A stretch of DNA of 45,522 bases. It comes from Perkinsus olseni. Lineage: Eukaryota > Perkinsozoa > Perkinsida > Perkinsidae. Under the pieces are notes generated by a model. That model did not search any database and was not told the DNA's origin. It saw only the letters and a list, made by a program, of their open reading frames with translations. This document shows, in pieces, positions 10,695 through 21,653 of this stretch. A program made the translations under genes and the position numbers. Position 1 is the first letter of the stretch, and every line of letters starts with the position of its first letter. The stretch lies in the NCBI GenBank assembly GCA_013115135.1, contig JABANP010000433.1, forward strand, positions 1 to 45,522. Reading direction: 5' to 3'.

Positions 10695-12302
10695 TCAGTC
10701 AATAAAGCTCCGCTGGACTAGGCCGAACTCCATGTAGCTAGATTTCGCAAGATAGTTAGGCTCTCTCCGGAAGATCACGTAATCAAGCTGCATTAGGTAC
10801 TCTAGCAAAGACCGGGCGGACTTTGGATCTCTCCAGTGCACTTCAATCAGTATCTGTGTGGGAAGGCCTTTGCCGCTCTTCACATCAAACCAAGTTCTGA
10901 ACGTATCGAACTCGCATCCCTCACAGTCGATCTTGAAAATGTCAATCACGCGGTCTGCATGTCCGAGCATCCTCCGCATTGTGGGAAGGGTAAAATGCTC
11001 CTTCGCCCGATTGTCTCGGCTGGCGAGCCCCCAGTGCTTCCAAGTGATGTATGCCGGTCCAGCCCTCACCGCTTTCTCGTACAACTCCTTGTCGATCTCG
11101 AAAACGAAAATCTCAGCGTTCTCATTCACCTCGTCATGGAAGGCCGCCTCAAAAGAGAACGAATTCCCGTAGCCTACCGAGTAGATGATCACCGGTTCAC
11201 GTCGAAACTCCCTTCCCAACTTGTAGCTCTCGCATACCCATTTACCGCCGTCCCCGCGGGTCCCCAGTCTCTCTTCAAATTCACAAGATACTTCGGGAAA
11301 CGTATTCCGTGCGAACCACTTGTCCGGTCGATTTCTCTGAGGCCCAACAAACTGCCTAGATCGTGCACTCGGCAGAATATCTGACATTCTCGTCTGGGAC
11401 CTCGATAGTGGCTCCGGGACCAGCGAGCGGGTCGATCCTTTGCAAGGGCTACCAAACCCCGCAGGCATCCGGATCCACGACATTCTAACGGCTAAGCTCC
11501 TCCTGCCCTCGAAGTCGGGATAGAACTCCTGCTCCTTGCTGAGGACGACAAAATCATTCTGCGCCATCCAGTCCAAGAAGTCGAACTGCTTCCTCGCTGC
11601 CGTGTAGTCATCCATCGGCCATCGCAATAGCACAACAACTTGCTCAGCCCGCTGGACTTCTTCCAGTGCAGCATTCGGCAATGAGCCTCCCCGATCAGTG
11701 TCGATTCTCAACAGAGTCAGTTGGTGCTCTCCGTGAACCACCGCCTGGTAGGCCTCTCGTCGGGGATGGTCTGTTTCGAAAATACAATCCTCGTTCATCT
11801 GATGCAGGGCGCGTTCAGCCGAGAAAAGCTCCTCTGGTGCAGTCTCGTCATTTCGGACATAAGACCTCACCCTACAGTCGCCTCTGCCGGGCTCGAAGGC
11901 TAGCCTTGGGTCGCAGAGTACCATACTCACACTCGTACCTCCCAGCCGTTCTTGGAGGGGGCAAGCGAGAGTCGGGTGGTAGGTGCTCATGTAGTACTTC
12001 CCGAAGGCTTTCTCATTGGCAGTGGGGACGCGTCGATCAACTGGCGGTATATAGAGGTGCTTTTGGTGCAGCATACGATGGAGGGCCAATGCCTTCGGTC
12101 GTGATCCAAACAGTAGTTGGACCAAAGGAAACGACCGGAGCTGCTCGCTTACGACTGAGCATGACTCTGCGGTCATCAGCTCTTCGCTCGCAGGTATTTC
12201 ACGAGGAATCATAAGCTGACGCAGAGACGCCACAAAAATGATGACACAGACCGCCAAGACCGCTATGGCGAATGCTCGTTGTTGGGTTAGCAGCTGCTGC
12301 AT
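10695..12302 (-). CDS. METTL24-like (Methyltransf_22 type) protein with two tandem domains, the first degenerate
   Basis: An intronless 535-aa frame. Residues 11-31 form a hydrophobic segment (IAVLAVCVIIFVA) after a short polar head, so it is probably a type II membrane protein. Residues 340-533 match the METTL24-like SAM-dependent methyltransferase layout: C340, the block RLGTRGDGGKWVCES (345-359), a strand plus glycine loop VIIYSVGYGNS (371-381), acidic FEID (401-404), and IFKIDCEGCEFD (455-466). Residues 114-276 repeat this plan: CPLQERLGG (114-122), MVLCDP (127-132), RSYVRND (146-152) in place of the glycine loop, IFETD (174-178), LLRIDTDRGG (197-206), then RWPMDDYTA against HWRDPKSA of the C-terminal copy. 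The first copy lacks the glycine motif and about 30 residues, so it is probably catalytically dead. The substrate is unknown. The start is the only ATG before the hydrophobic segment. Confidence 0.85.
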   Translation of the reverse strand: MQQLLTQQRAFAIAVLAVCVIIFVASLRQLMIPREIPASEELMTAESCSVVSEQLRSFPLVQLLFGSRPKALALHRMLHQKHLYIPPVDRRVPTANEKAFGKYYMSTYHPTLACPLQERLGGTSVSMVLCDPRLAFEPGRGDCRVRSYVRNDETAPEELFSAERALHQMNEDCIFETDHPRREAYQAVVHGEHQLTLLRIDTDRGGSLPNAALEEVQRAEQVVVLLRWPMDDYTAARKQFDFLDWMAQNDFVVLSKEQEFYPDFEGRRSLAVRMSWIRMPAGFGSPCKGSTRSLVPEPLSRSQTRMSDILPSARSRQFVGPQRNRPDKWFARNTFPEVSCEFEERLGTRGDGGKWVCESYKLGREFRREPVIIYSVGYGNSFSFEAAFHDEVNENAEIFVFEIDKELYEKAVRAGPAYITWKHWGLASRDNRAKEHFTLPTMRRMLGHADRVIDIFKIDCEGCEFDTFRTWFDVKSGKGLPTQILIEVHWRDPKSARSLLEYLMQLDYVIFRREPNYLAKSSYMEFGLVQRSFID

Positions 12303-12492
12303 TGATAGTAACCGGAAGCCAACTAAGGCCAGCTCAGATCATTCGTAGTTCCGCAGGGTCCATTGACTTGCAACACGTCGCAACCTTCAGCGATGGAAGA
12401 CGCCCTCAATGCAGTGCTACAGCGTGCTGTTCATGAAACTGCCAACGGCAGCTGATTGAACCGCGTTGTGAGAAAGATTCCAGCTGGCTTGC

Positions 12493-15001
12493 TCAGGCTC
12501 CCTCACCGCCCTCCAGCCATCGAAGAAGGGGGGTCTGAGGCCATGCTTTGGCGCGCTTCTCGATGTCTCTTCGAACGGAGCGAGGCCCGTGATCCCTCCG
12601 CTGGGGCTTGTCCTACGAGAGCGGCAAGGAATTTCACAGAGAGAACACAATCACAATTAAGAGAAGCTCTCAATGCAGGGAGGGTTCGGAGCGTCTCCGC
12701 TACTAGCGGACCACTAGTCTCTCAGAGACTGTCTCTGACCATGAGATAGCCATACCCGTCATGAAGGCTTACTTTCCGGGTGGTCCATTTCGAGAAGCCG
12801 TTCAAGTTCGATATCGCGGAGTTGACAGCCATTGTAGTGGGGCCACCCAGTAGAACCATGCCAGGTTCTTTCCTATACAGCGCCTTCACAGCTGTGACCT
12901 CTTTTTTCGTACTCTCTAAGGGTACCAATAATACCAAAACTCTCTCCGCACTCTTACCGTCCATTCGCCGGTTGAGTCGGAGTTTACTCTCATACTGCCT
13001 CAGCTCCTCTCTATGAGCCGCGTCCCTCGCTATTCTGTCCAGTCGCGGAGTCGTCCTGGTCGGTATGTACCTCCATCAACCCCTCAACCGTACGAGCTCG
13101 CATGACCGCTCACTCGAAGGTGCCCCAGAGGTCTTCAGTCGGTTCAGAACAGTCGCCGCCCGCCCGGCGGCCGAATGCCGTAGGTGAACCTCGGAATAGA
13201 AGAGGGTAGCTTCACCGTTGTGGTCTTTTTCCTAGACTCACGAGAAGACGCTGTGGGTGACTTGACAAACCGTCGTCTAAATCCTTGCCGTCTGGATTGG
13301 GGCGCATTGGCAGCTGATCTGGCAGGGGAATGGCACCTCTACGACCGATTCATTGAGCCACGCAGGAGATTGTTTGACATGTGGCAAGCTTCTAGTGCGA
13401 ACGGACCAAGCATTCCTCAAGACTTAGAAGGGGCGCTTGGAAGCAAGTCCGAGAACCGCCGGGATCGTGTTCCTTGTTCGGGGCCCTAGCCAGCCGTGTA
13501 ACGACTCGGCATCGCGCAAGAGCATCGTCCGTCACAGTGTACTCACTCTGTGGTGGGCCTGCTCGTATGTGCCGTCGATATAGTCACTGGTCGGCGACAC
13601 GGTGGCGGTGGAGGCGGTACTGGCTGAGGGACGAGAGGAGGAGCTCGATAGCCTCTACAGAAGGGGATACCCAAGACGAGGGCTCACACGATGTGGTTCA
13701 TCTATGGTAACAGGTAACACCCTTGCCGGGTTCAAAGTAGCTCGACCCAGTGCAGCCAGGTGAGGGTTACGTGACCTGATATTATTTACTATTGGACTAT
13801 CATCATACTGTTATACAAGCACTTAAAGCTGTAGACGGGACAAGACTCCCTCCAGTGGGCATACAGTGGTAAATTATCGTCGATGATTCATTCAAAAGAA
13901 GAGATCGAGAGGACTACTCTGTGCAAGACTGGTGCGGTTCCGAAATCGATTCAGTGCTCCAAGTTGAAGAAGCAATATCAGACTCCCTGCACGAGTTTTC
14001 TCGCACGAAGCCCTCTTGCTTGCACAGTCCTAATGACGAGGCACATGGGAGGCGGCCCGAAGTTTCTTTCATTGCTACCTACTCGCGATTCGTACCACAA
14101 TCCGCACATAACACAGAGTAAGACGACCACCCGAGTCTAGCTCCGGCGCGCAAGGCCTACCTCCGATCATCCCTGTCCGTGTACTCCGACGGCTCCCACC
14201 TACCTAGCCCGTTCAAGGCTTGCCCGGCAGCGCCCTTCAAGCGGTGTATGATGGAGCGTTCAATGGGCTCCACCAACGGCGATACGTCACCGCTAGCGTT
14301 GGACGCTTCAGTCGACCTCTCTCCGCGCCAGGCTCGGGCCTGAGCGGGCCACGGCATTCGGACAACCACAAGGTTGCGACTGAAGAGAGTGCGCGCGTCA
14401 GTTCGACGTCCAACCGTCGGCGGCCAGACTTGATGCGCTAGCGACCTGTCGCGTTACTCAGTTACACGCCCGAATGCTGCCACAACGAGCGGACGTTACA
14501 GGCGAGAGCATTTCATAATGAAATGAAAGTTTAGTCAGGAAAGAGGTCGCGTGATACAGAATACACAGGAAAGGCACGGCAGTGATGAAGCTGAGCAGCG
14601 AGCACCCGTCATCATCGCCGTTACCATCGGGTTGTGGTCCTCCCCTCCCTCCTCATCCTCGTCCTTCATGCAGACTGTGAGGAATCATATACCGAGATTA
14701 CACTGCACAGCTCACCACTATTCGCCTGTCCTTTCTGATCGGCCGTCGCATCCTCTGAGCCCTCTGCGGCATCCTCATCATCATAGCCACCACATTCCCA
14801 GACCAGGATGACCAATAGCTTTACTCTCCGGAGCAGCGTCCCGAACCATGACACGCTGAGGCGTGCATGCACGGACTTGATTCTTCTTTCGACAGCACGG
14901 ATGCAGGAGCCGAAGATTCTCCAGAATACCTTCCTGAAAGTTATCGTTGAATGAAAGGCCGCAGCGTCGCTCTTGATACGCCAAATGACCTCCGCAGAGA
15001 A
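12493..15001 (-). CDS. Multi-exon protein of unknown function
   Basis: I do not recognise the family. Exons read on the minus strand are 15001-14716 (basic and aromatic, with LLRRVKLLVILVWECGG, then acidic DEDAAEGSEDATADQ), 14674-14625 (VCMKDEDEEGGEDHNPM), about 14390-14204 (SPLVEPIERSIIHRLKGAAG), 13654-13547 (serine-rich, then YIDGTYEQAHH), about 13300-13242, 13070-12958 (LDRIARDAAHREELRQYESK), 12891-12773 (GMVLLGGPTTMAVNSAISNL) and 12612-12493 (basic, RRDIEKRAKAW, ending in a stop). Phases close between 15001-14716 and 14674-14625, and across the last three exons. The middle joins do not all close, so one or two exons are missing. The start is unresolved: an ATG at 15116 opens a frame, but its join is out of phase. 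Two genes rather than one is possible. Confidence 0.5.
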
Positions 15002-15515
15002 CTGTCAGGGTATCAGAATAAGAAGGAAATACAGGTCGACCGGATGAATACAGATGTTGCTCCAAAACACTATCGAGCTCAGTTCTTCTAGATGACCTCA
15101 TCAGCGCCTTTGGCATGTCAAGTACTGTACGGGAATACTGCCCGTTCTAATGGGCATGAGGTCAACGGGAAGACCATCAATCCTCGCGTTGATCAGGAAA
15201 AAAGCACGGTGAACCCGAACATACCTACCGCAGTATCCGGTTATACTTCCACGATAGCGCAAGCAAAATGAGCAGTCCTCCTAGACCAGCGAGTGTCAGG
15301 TCCCGAGTAACTTCATTCTTGCTACCTGAGTAGCTCTCTCGTATAAGACTTCAACGACAGCCTGCCGACCTATCGATATCCAGGTTATGTCCTCGCCGGA
15401 AGTCCCTACCCTTGGGAAGGTGCACTCCCAAGGGTCTTCGTTCGGCGACTCGGGACACGACCATGCGTCACAAAATCTGTCTCCGATGCTGACTCCAAAA
15501 CATCAAGTGTCGATT
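15002..15515. other. Mostly unassigned; contains a 9-bp hairpin
   Basis: The minus-strand frame down from 15116 could be a first exon of the gene to its left, but the phase does not fit. A hairpin with 9-bp arms (15409-15417 and 15426-15434, cccttggga/tcccaaggg) stands around an 8-nt loop. No other feature is supported. Confidence 0.35.
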
Positions 15516-16131
15516 TTACGTCTGATTGGCATCACTGTAGAAGTTGCAGCAATCAAAAGTCTCTCTGGTTGGACAGCAGCGGAAGGGCTCCTCCTTGGGA
15601 TACCAGTATTCCTCGATGCGCGAATATGCAAACTCCATCTGGTAACCGACGAACCTACGGCTGGACGATCCGCTGGAGGCGACCATATCTGGCCTCACTG
15701 ATAGGTCCAGTCAGTGGTCATGATCTCTACAGCAAATCTGCACTCGCTACATGCGCTGCTGAAGTCAGTGAAGCGACACACCCCGCGGGAAGTGGAGTTA
15801 CGCTCCGGGAGAGAAACGCGGGCTGAACGGGAAAGAATGATAAATGTGCCGCCCGGGCTGTGAGGAAATGTCATTGAGGTAAAAGAGTAGCATTCATGCT
15901 ATGGGCAAGCTGGGTTGCAGAGATGATCTCTGAGAGATCATAGCCAACTTGTTGTGTACGAGTGTGACGATTCATCACACGAAGCCCCGCCGTAGGGTCG
16001 ACCTCAGCCTCGGACGGTTTTACACGGTATCTTCACAATTTCTAGCTATGATGCTATGTGTAGCTATGATGGTCACGCGGAACCTCACCCGCTCTCAACG
16101 TGAAGATGAGCAGCATGAGTGCACCTACCAT
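15516..16131 (-). CDS. Q gene, copy A: short signal-peptide exon plus downstream Cys-containing exon
   Basis: Exon 1 is 16131-16089 and encodes MVGALMLLIFTLRA followed by a strong donor (G|GTGAGG). This is a short hydrophobic leader, read here as a signal peptide. The frame is also open upstream (RYLVGIV before the Met), so a membrane anchor is the alternative. The exon is almost identical in copy B (21653-21611). A second block at about 15698-15516 encodes FVGYQMEFAYSRIEEYWYPK and four cysteines further on. I could not close its phase with exon 1, so its membership is an inference. Function unknown; probably secreted. Confidence 0.4.
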
Positions 16132-16275
16132 AACTATACCCACAAGATAGCGGTTATGACGTACTCGGGTGGAGTACCTGGCATGTTATGATCTGCGGAA
16201 GAATAGGATGATTCGGGTTCACGATTGAAAGGCTGAGCGAAGGCTACTCCTTGGCACAGCAGACGCAAGTAATTG
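15880..16275. repeat. Direct duplicate block, copy A (matches 21420-21815)
   Basis: Long near-identical stretches are shared with 21420-21815, best around 16060-16200 against 21590-21720. It covers the Q signal-peptide exon and flanks. It is the left part of the tandem P/Q/R duplication. Confidence 0.85.
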
Positions 16276-16642
16276 TAACGTGTCGGAAGGTCAGCTGCTC
16301 ACCCATGCTCGGCCAGGCGACCTGTATGTGCTATGAGATCCGGTCCTCTAGCGACTAACCAACAGCCGAGGCGTCCACATAACTTCATTTGGTTCGGGAA
16401 AAATGCAACTATTCTCTCAAGTTTATTTCGAGTCCCAGTCCCTGAATCAGCCCCGGCGGAAAGTGACCACTTGGGGCTCACATTAACCACAGCCAACCAG
16501 CAATATGACTCAAACATGTTTCTGTCTTAGACCACACGATTCCACGCTGATCCCGTTTTCGATTCTTGCTGTGTAACAGATGTGCGCGTAGATTTCGCAG
16601 CAGTGACACACTGGCACCGATTGTCAAAAAGATTCCCTGAAA

Positions 16643-16867
16643 GGCTTCGTCGGCTTAACTTGCGACTATAAGTCACAAACACGAACATCACTAGCCCATC
16701 GGTACAGCCGAATCAGTCTGTGGGTGATGTCAAATCGTCCGAGGAGTGGCCGTGGTAGAAGAAGTACGAGGCTCCCGGTGCCTTAACAACCTCAAGCGCC
16801 GTGGCGGCACACCGGGCAGTTTTATTTCGTCTTGAGGCTTGCACCCCGGACGTACCGTGAAAACATC
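16643..16867. repeat. Inverted duplicate block (reverse complement of about 21858-22100)
   Basis: Read as reverse complement, this block aligns with 21858-22100 over its whole length at roughly 85% by eye, with both ends recognisable (GATGTTTTCACGGTAC at one end). In copy B the matching block directly follows the Q block in direct order. In copy A it is flipped. No coding frame shows a clear constraint pattern in it. Confidence 0.85.
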
Positions 16868-17984
16868 AGAGTGCCCTGAGATATTGGCTTTCAGAATTGA
16901 GAGTTTGCAGGACTTTCCGCCCTAGCCCGCGGGAATAGTGCATTCTAAACATCAAGCTGCTCACTTTCCGAAGGCATCGACAATCATGCATACAGTAGCG
17001 ATAGAGCGATAACTTGGGCCTCATAAGGTCGGTGAGTGCTTCACGGCGGTATCATACCGGTGGTGTTCGATCCAAACTTGGATGCGTGCGCGCCTGGACT
17101 TGCAATTTTGGGCATCCCGGTAGAGCGTTCGACAAACTTTACCGTGTACGTATGGAATACGTAGCCTTTCGATCGGTATACACATTATTAATTATAGTTT
17201 TAAGGATTATATATTGACATGGCATTCGAGTCGTACCATTCTCCATATTCTCTAGCAAAAACATGGAGTTTGCAGGGTCGAATCCACAACGAATATTCTA
17301 ATATAATTCGTCAACATTCTCGAGCTGGTTCCCCAGTTCTGATCTACCGCTGCGATATGATGCTACATAAGGTACACCGGTGTCCCACGGGCGGCACATT
17401 TTCGGCTCTCACTGCAGTCGCCGATCGACAGCACCATTTTGGACACCTTGGTTCCTCGTAATATTGATTGTCTTCTTCCGAAGTTTTGTCTACAAAAGAT
17501 TCTGCGTTGAGGAATCTCAAGACCTTGGAGTTGTTCAGGAAGTTTTGAAACACCCTCTCTACAAATTGAAGCCTAGGCCAGACGACTACAAGAATGAAAG
17601 AGAGCGCTATTGTTCTATTTCAATCTGGAGGGGCGTAGACTGCCATCATAAGCAGGCAGGGTGCAGGGAGTTAACATACTTCTACTTCAGCTCCTGGTCA
17701 GTGACCTTCATCTAGCCATTCACCCTTCCACGGCATCGGTATTCCCTTCGACATTCTCATTTACAGGGGCGATAGTTTGACCGAGCTTCTCAGGGTCGGA
17801 GGTCGCTGGGCTCGTTTGTACAAGCGTAGTGGAAGTTAAGACAGTAAGATCACGACAACAGAGACGACTCATTGATGCTGTATCCCCTCTCGTGGCCAAG
17901 TCCCGCTGTGTATTGCGACACTCTCAGTCTTTTTTCTCTCCCTACATTACTGCTGTTAACGGTGGCGGGTGCGCTGTGCCAAAT
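16868..17984. other. DNA present only in copy A of the duplication
   Basis: This 1.1 kb has no counterpart at the matching place in copy B, where the homologous flanks (22100 and 22205) are about 100 bases apart. It includes an A+T-rich patch near 17170-17220 and a possible coding frame (listed separately). It is an insertion in copy A or a deletion in copy B. I see no transposase or terminal repeats. Confidence 0.55.
17380..17715 (+). CDS. Possible exon with a membrane segment
   Basis: A 111-codon open frame. Its middle looks protein-like: FWTPWFLVILIVFFRSFVYK is a clear hydrophobic segment, and the next 40 residues are polar and charged (GVVQEVLKHPLYKLKPRPDD). The N-terminal part is unconvincing, and an acceptor AG near 17419 (cactgcag) may begin the real exon. 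The product is unknown. It lies in the DNA unique to copy A, so it may have arrived with that insertion. Confidence 0.3.
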   Translation: MSHGRHIFGSHCSRRSTAPFWTPWFLVILIVFFRSFVYKRFCVEESQDLGVVQEVLKHPLYKLKPRPDDYKNERERYCSISIWRGVDCHHKQAGCRELTYFYFSSWSVTFI

Positions 17985-18480
17985 CAACCATAGCTACTCA
18001 TAAATAATCATGCTAAAAATCCCGCTTTACGTGGCAGCGCGCTACTGGGGAAGGGGCGCGCCCTAAATCCATACAGGGGGGACATCACCGAGAAACTCGA
18101 CGTGCCCCCTTCGGTGGGGCCCGAGTCCGAGTAGTCGGAAGTGGTCGTAAGTGGAAAGCACTTGAATAGGCCCCTGGTGCGAACTATATAGCAAATATGT
18201 CGTCAGTAGTACGGCAGACGCCCACAAATAGGAGCTTTCCAAAACACAACAACTTCGGCGGGCATTAGAGCAATAACATTAACAACCACGAGACACTCCA
18301 GGACACCCGAGCAAATGCAGCCAATAAGACACTGTCTCAAACACAGGATAAATTAGCTCTTGAATCGACACGTTCTCAAATTTTGTCACAAAGAATATTC
18401 AAAAGACACGTTGTATACGCCGCTCAAAAACCTGTTTTTTTCGGGGAGCATTCATATCGGAGAAAATGGGGTACACTTCC

Positions 18481-20100
18481 TCATATCGAGAATTTCAGAG
18501 TACCCTGTGTCAACCAGTGAATAATATTACTCACACATGCAGCGTCACGGTTTCTAAGTAGCATCGGCCGCATCGGCCAGAGATCGTATTCCCAAGGCGA
18601 GATGTAGGTACTGTAAGCATCTACCTGCCTGGAACATTCCAGGTAATCGATCTCTGATACTGCATAAGCCGGCTCTGCTGTCCGATACAGCAGCCCTTTC
18701 AACCGTTCAGCGTTGAATTTGGGTTTCACGAGCCTACAAAAGCACGGATGTTTCAGATTTTGAAGTGAAGGGCAAGACACGTGCACTATATCTTTCATCA
18801 GTGGCACTGATTGGAGATCGTGTGGGGGCGGCGGGCAATGCTTAGTTAATGTGACGATCCGTAACTTGTAATTTTCATTCTGAGCTATCATTGTGCATCA
18901 ACAGGCTAGTCCGGTGGGGTGCTACATTACACTATCAGCATAGCATCGTGACAATGCCAGGCTCAAACATACCGTTGAGCAGCCTCTACGTGATGCTACC
19001 TGCATCCCACGGGCACTAACAACCAATAAAAACACTTGCTGCGGGTGATACTTGATCTCACTCATCGCGAACTACGGAAACTGGACGCATCTCTCATCAG
19101 TTGATGCAACAACTGAATCCACCTTGAAAGGTGTTGCCTACGTCTAAACCTTGTGAAGATTTTCGACGAGAATCTCTCGAAGGGAAGAAGTCGAAGGGAT
19201 CTGTGCACGAGAATTTTTCGTACACAGATCCCTTCAACTCGAGAGAGGGAAATTCTCAGGATGCAATAAAAGGGAGTCCGAGCTCAGATACCGACCTACC
19301 AATCATTCTGCTCGTCCTTAGTCGTATGTACCTCTACCATCAAACCTGTGAGCCTGAAACGCTGGTTGGCATCCGGCCTTCTCAGGTAGATCTTGTAAAG
19401 GAATGTGAACTGAAGGGCAAGTCAGATCCCAACGTACTATGATCGTCATCTCCCTCGACAGTCTATCATCTCACCGGGCCATCGCCAGAGGGTGTCACAA
19501 ACTCTGTGTACCACTCCCTTGCACAGTATAACATGCTCTGGTCGTAAAGGAAGTGCTTCGTGTATTCTTCGTGGAATCGAGAACCGAATCTGCGCATCAG
19601 CTGCGCCTTGAGTGCTGGCGGGGTATTTGCTGTGAAATTCTTTGAGGACCCATTCATGAGTAGTTTGCTGTATCCGCTCAACGCGTCTTCATCAGCCAGT
19701 ACAGTGTATTTCACATAACTGCTGTTCCTGAGACTACGGAAATGTGAAGCCGTTGCTTTGATCATTTTTACCCGTAGGGAAATTCTACTTGTGCCACGTC
19801 AATAGCACGGAACTGGTTAGCCCTCGGGCCCTCGACATATCCTATCACAGTCTGCAAAGGACACGATAGAGTTAAATGGCAATTCGCTACTCTTGGCTCA
19901 TTACGAAACAAAAGAAGACAAACTCAACTGCGGAGACTCTAAGCACCCTCTACCTCAGCCGTTGTGTCCCTAAAGACCATGCTTAGCCTGGTTGGAGCAT
20001 CAGCGTCCCCAAGCCCTTCACGAACAGCGGCTTGGTATGATGATGATACTAATACGGCGATGAGGATCAAAAGGCGTGGCAGGGCGATCGGTTGGGCCAT
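18481..20100 (-). CDS. P gene, copy A: predicted secreted protein, 276 aa, five exons
   Basis: Family not recognised. Exons are 20100-19954 (49 codons), 19851-19772, 19733-19475, 19391-19300 and 18733-18481. All phases close (0, 2, 0, 2) and every intron is GT-AG. Residues 1-25 are a classic signal peptide (MAQPIALPRLLILIAVLVSS). Blocks shared with copy B are APTRLSM (36-41), TVIGYVE and IDVAQVEFP (exon 2), VKYTVLADE (exon 3), IYLRRPDA and QRFRLT (exon 4), KFN-ERL, YISP and NIIHWLT-GT (exon 5). NGSSKNFT gives two possible N-glycosylation sites. Few cysteines are present. Substitutions against copy B are mostly conservative while introns differ, which argues for selection on the protein. Role unknown; secretion is inferred from the leader. 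Confidence 0.8.
19193..19235. repeat. 13-bp perfect hairpin in intron 4 of P copy A
   Basis: The arm GAAGGGATCTGTG (19193-19205) pairs with CACAGATCCCTTC (19223-19235) across a 17-nt loop. I do not see it in the matching intron of copy B. Confidence 0.85.
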
Positions 20101-20442
20101 AGATTAATCACTAAATAGCTGGTTATAATCAGACAACAGACTCACGGGTAACCTCTGGCCAAGAGGCTCTGGCATGGCCTCAACCGCGTGACTCCTGGGA
20201 CACACGCAGGGCGCAAATTTTTGCCCTTCGAGAGAACCAAATTTTCGATGGACTTCGGTGTGTGCCCTCGAGTTACAGGGGAACAGAAGTACTTCGTTCG
20301 TTTCTCCGCAACTAGAGTTTGAGAATACTTGGGATGTCGTTATCCTTCTCCAAAATTCTTGTGCAAGATCTAATCGCTCGGCCAAGGTCGGGCCCGTATC
20401 AGCTTCGCATCGAGGCTTTCAAGTGACTAGCATCGCCTGAGG

Positions 20443-20673
20443 TTGTTGTGGACTAGAGAATTTCACAGCAAGCGTTGCGATTCTGGCTCAGCACCTTCCA
20501 AGCTCGAATCAACGGAAACGAGAGACCCTGCTGCGCTCGGAGCACTGCAAGGCAGCAAGGAACGGAAAATGCCTACATTCGAGACATGTACTCGAATCTC
20601 GAGCCAGGACCCATCGTTCAGTTTCCGAAGTGCCGAATCAGGACGGCCACCGTCGGCCCTGTGGTCCTCTTGA
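20443..20673 (+). CDS. R frame, copy A: possible plus-strand gene divergent from P
   Basis: A 76-codon frame upstream of P copy A on the opposite strand. It aligns with the frame at 23950-24145 upstream of P copy B: KLESTETRDPAALGALQGSK against ELDSMERKDPCALEELQDSE. The changes are E/D, R/K and similar, as expected for a coding sequence. The reading may begin at an acceptor (CCAAG near 20500) rather than the ATG at 20443. Function unknown. The alternative is that this is simply the duplicated promoter region of P. Confidence 0.35.
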   Translation: MLWTREFHSKRCDSGSAPSKLESTETRDPAALGALQGSKERKMPTFETCTRISSQDPSFSFRSAESGRPPSALWSS

Positions 20674-21193
20674 GCCTACCTACGCATTGGCTGCATAACG
20701 ACGTTCGAGCCAAAATCTTCCATCAATAGAGTGATCGACAGCGATAATAAACGTAGCGCTTCGGATCGAGTACCGATATATCCTGTCGAGAATGCTTACC
20801 AACCGAAGAATGTTAACAGCGGTGTAATCTACGAGATATACTCTGGTATGTGATCATAGGCTGTGGCGAATAGAGCGTAATATCAGCTCAACCGATGGAG
20901 CCAGCTACTCGTTACGACAGAGAGTTTACCGTAAACCCTGGAGCGAACGGACGTTGGGCTTGAAGTCGGCCTCTACGAGGATTGGCCGGTATTGACAAGG
21001 GGGGCATCAATCCGCCGGTAGTGGAGGGGGATCGATTCTAAGGCTCATGATTCAGGCTTCGGAGTCATGCCGCGTGACACCATCGCCTTCCAGAGCCTTG
21101 CCGTCTAGGTGGAGACCCATGCAAGTCTGACGATCTGTAGCAAACGAGAATCTCCATGACCGTTTCGACGGAGTAGGCAGGAATATCTTCCAC
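20674..21193. other. No gene recognised
   Basis: I see no supported exon. It may hold further 3' exons of Q copy B on the minus strand, whose frame leaves a phase-1 donor at 21194. Confidence 0.35.
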
Positions 21194-21653
21194 CGATGCG
21201 AGGCAGCTCTAGAAATCGAGTAGATGCTTCTTCGGTAGCCACAAGGGGAAGACGGCGTAATGTTTGTAGATCCACCAGAAGCTTCCAGAAATACAGCAGT
21301 TCAAACCACTCAGCTGCCTCCGTGAAGGCGCCAGTGTCGAAGCATCGAGGAAAGTAGTTGCCCTGGAAGTGTGATTGAGGATCTTCCAACAAAACCCCAG
21401 TTGGCGAAAGCAGGTGGAGCAGAGGTAAGTAGCATTTACGATACGGACAAGCTGGCTTGCAGAGATCATGGCCAACTTGCTGTGTGCAAGACGAGAGTGA
21501 CGATTCATCAACGAGGCCCCGCCATAGGGCTGCCCTAGCCCTCTATCCGATTTTATACAGTATCTTCAAAATTTCTAGAGTGCAGCTATGGTGGTCACGC
21601 GGAACCTCACCCGCTCTCAACGTGAAGATGAGCAGCATGAGTGCACCTACCAT
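21194..21653 (-). CDS. Q gene, copy B: short signal-peptide exon plus second exon
   Basis: Exon 1 (21653-21611) encodes MVGALMLLIFTLRA and ends in phase 1 at a G|GTGAGG donor, as in copy A. Exon 2 (21382-21194) begins after GGAAG, closes the phase, and encodes a coherent stretch: DPQSHFQGNYFPRCFDTG, then AAEWFELLYFWKLLVDL, ending PRI before a GTGGAAG donor. At least one more exon must follow. The second exon has no visible match in copy A, so the Q copies share the leader but may have diverged or been reshuffled downstream. Predicted secreted protein, function unknown. Confidence 0.45.

Noticed and set aside
18481..20100. P proteins as carboxylesterases
   Set aside because: Exon 2 (IDVAQVEFP) and the exon 3 end faintly recall type B carboxylesterases, but there is no catalytic G-x-S-x-G block, and the protein is only about 280 aa against 500 or more for that family.
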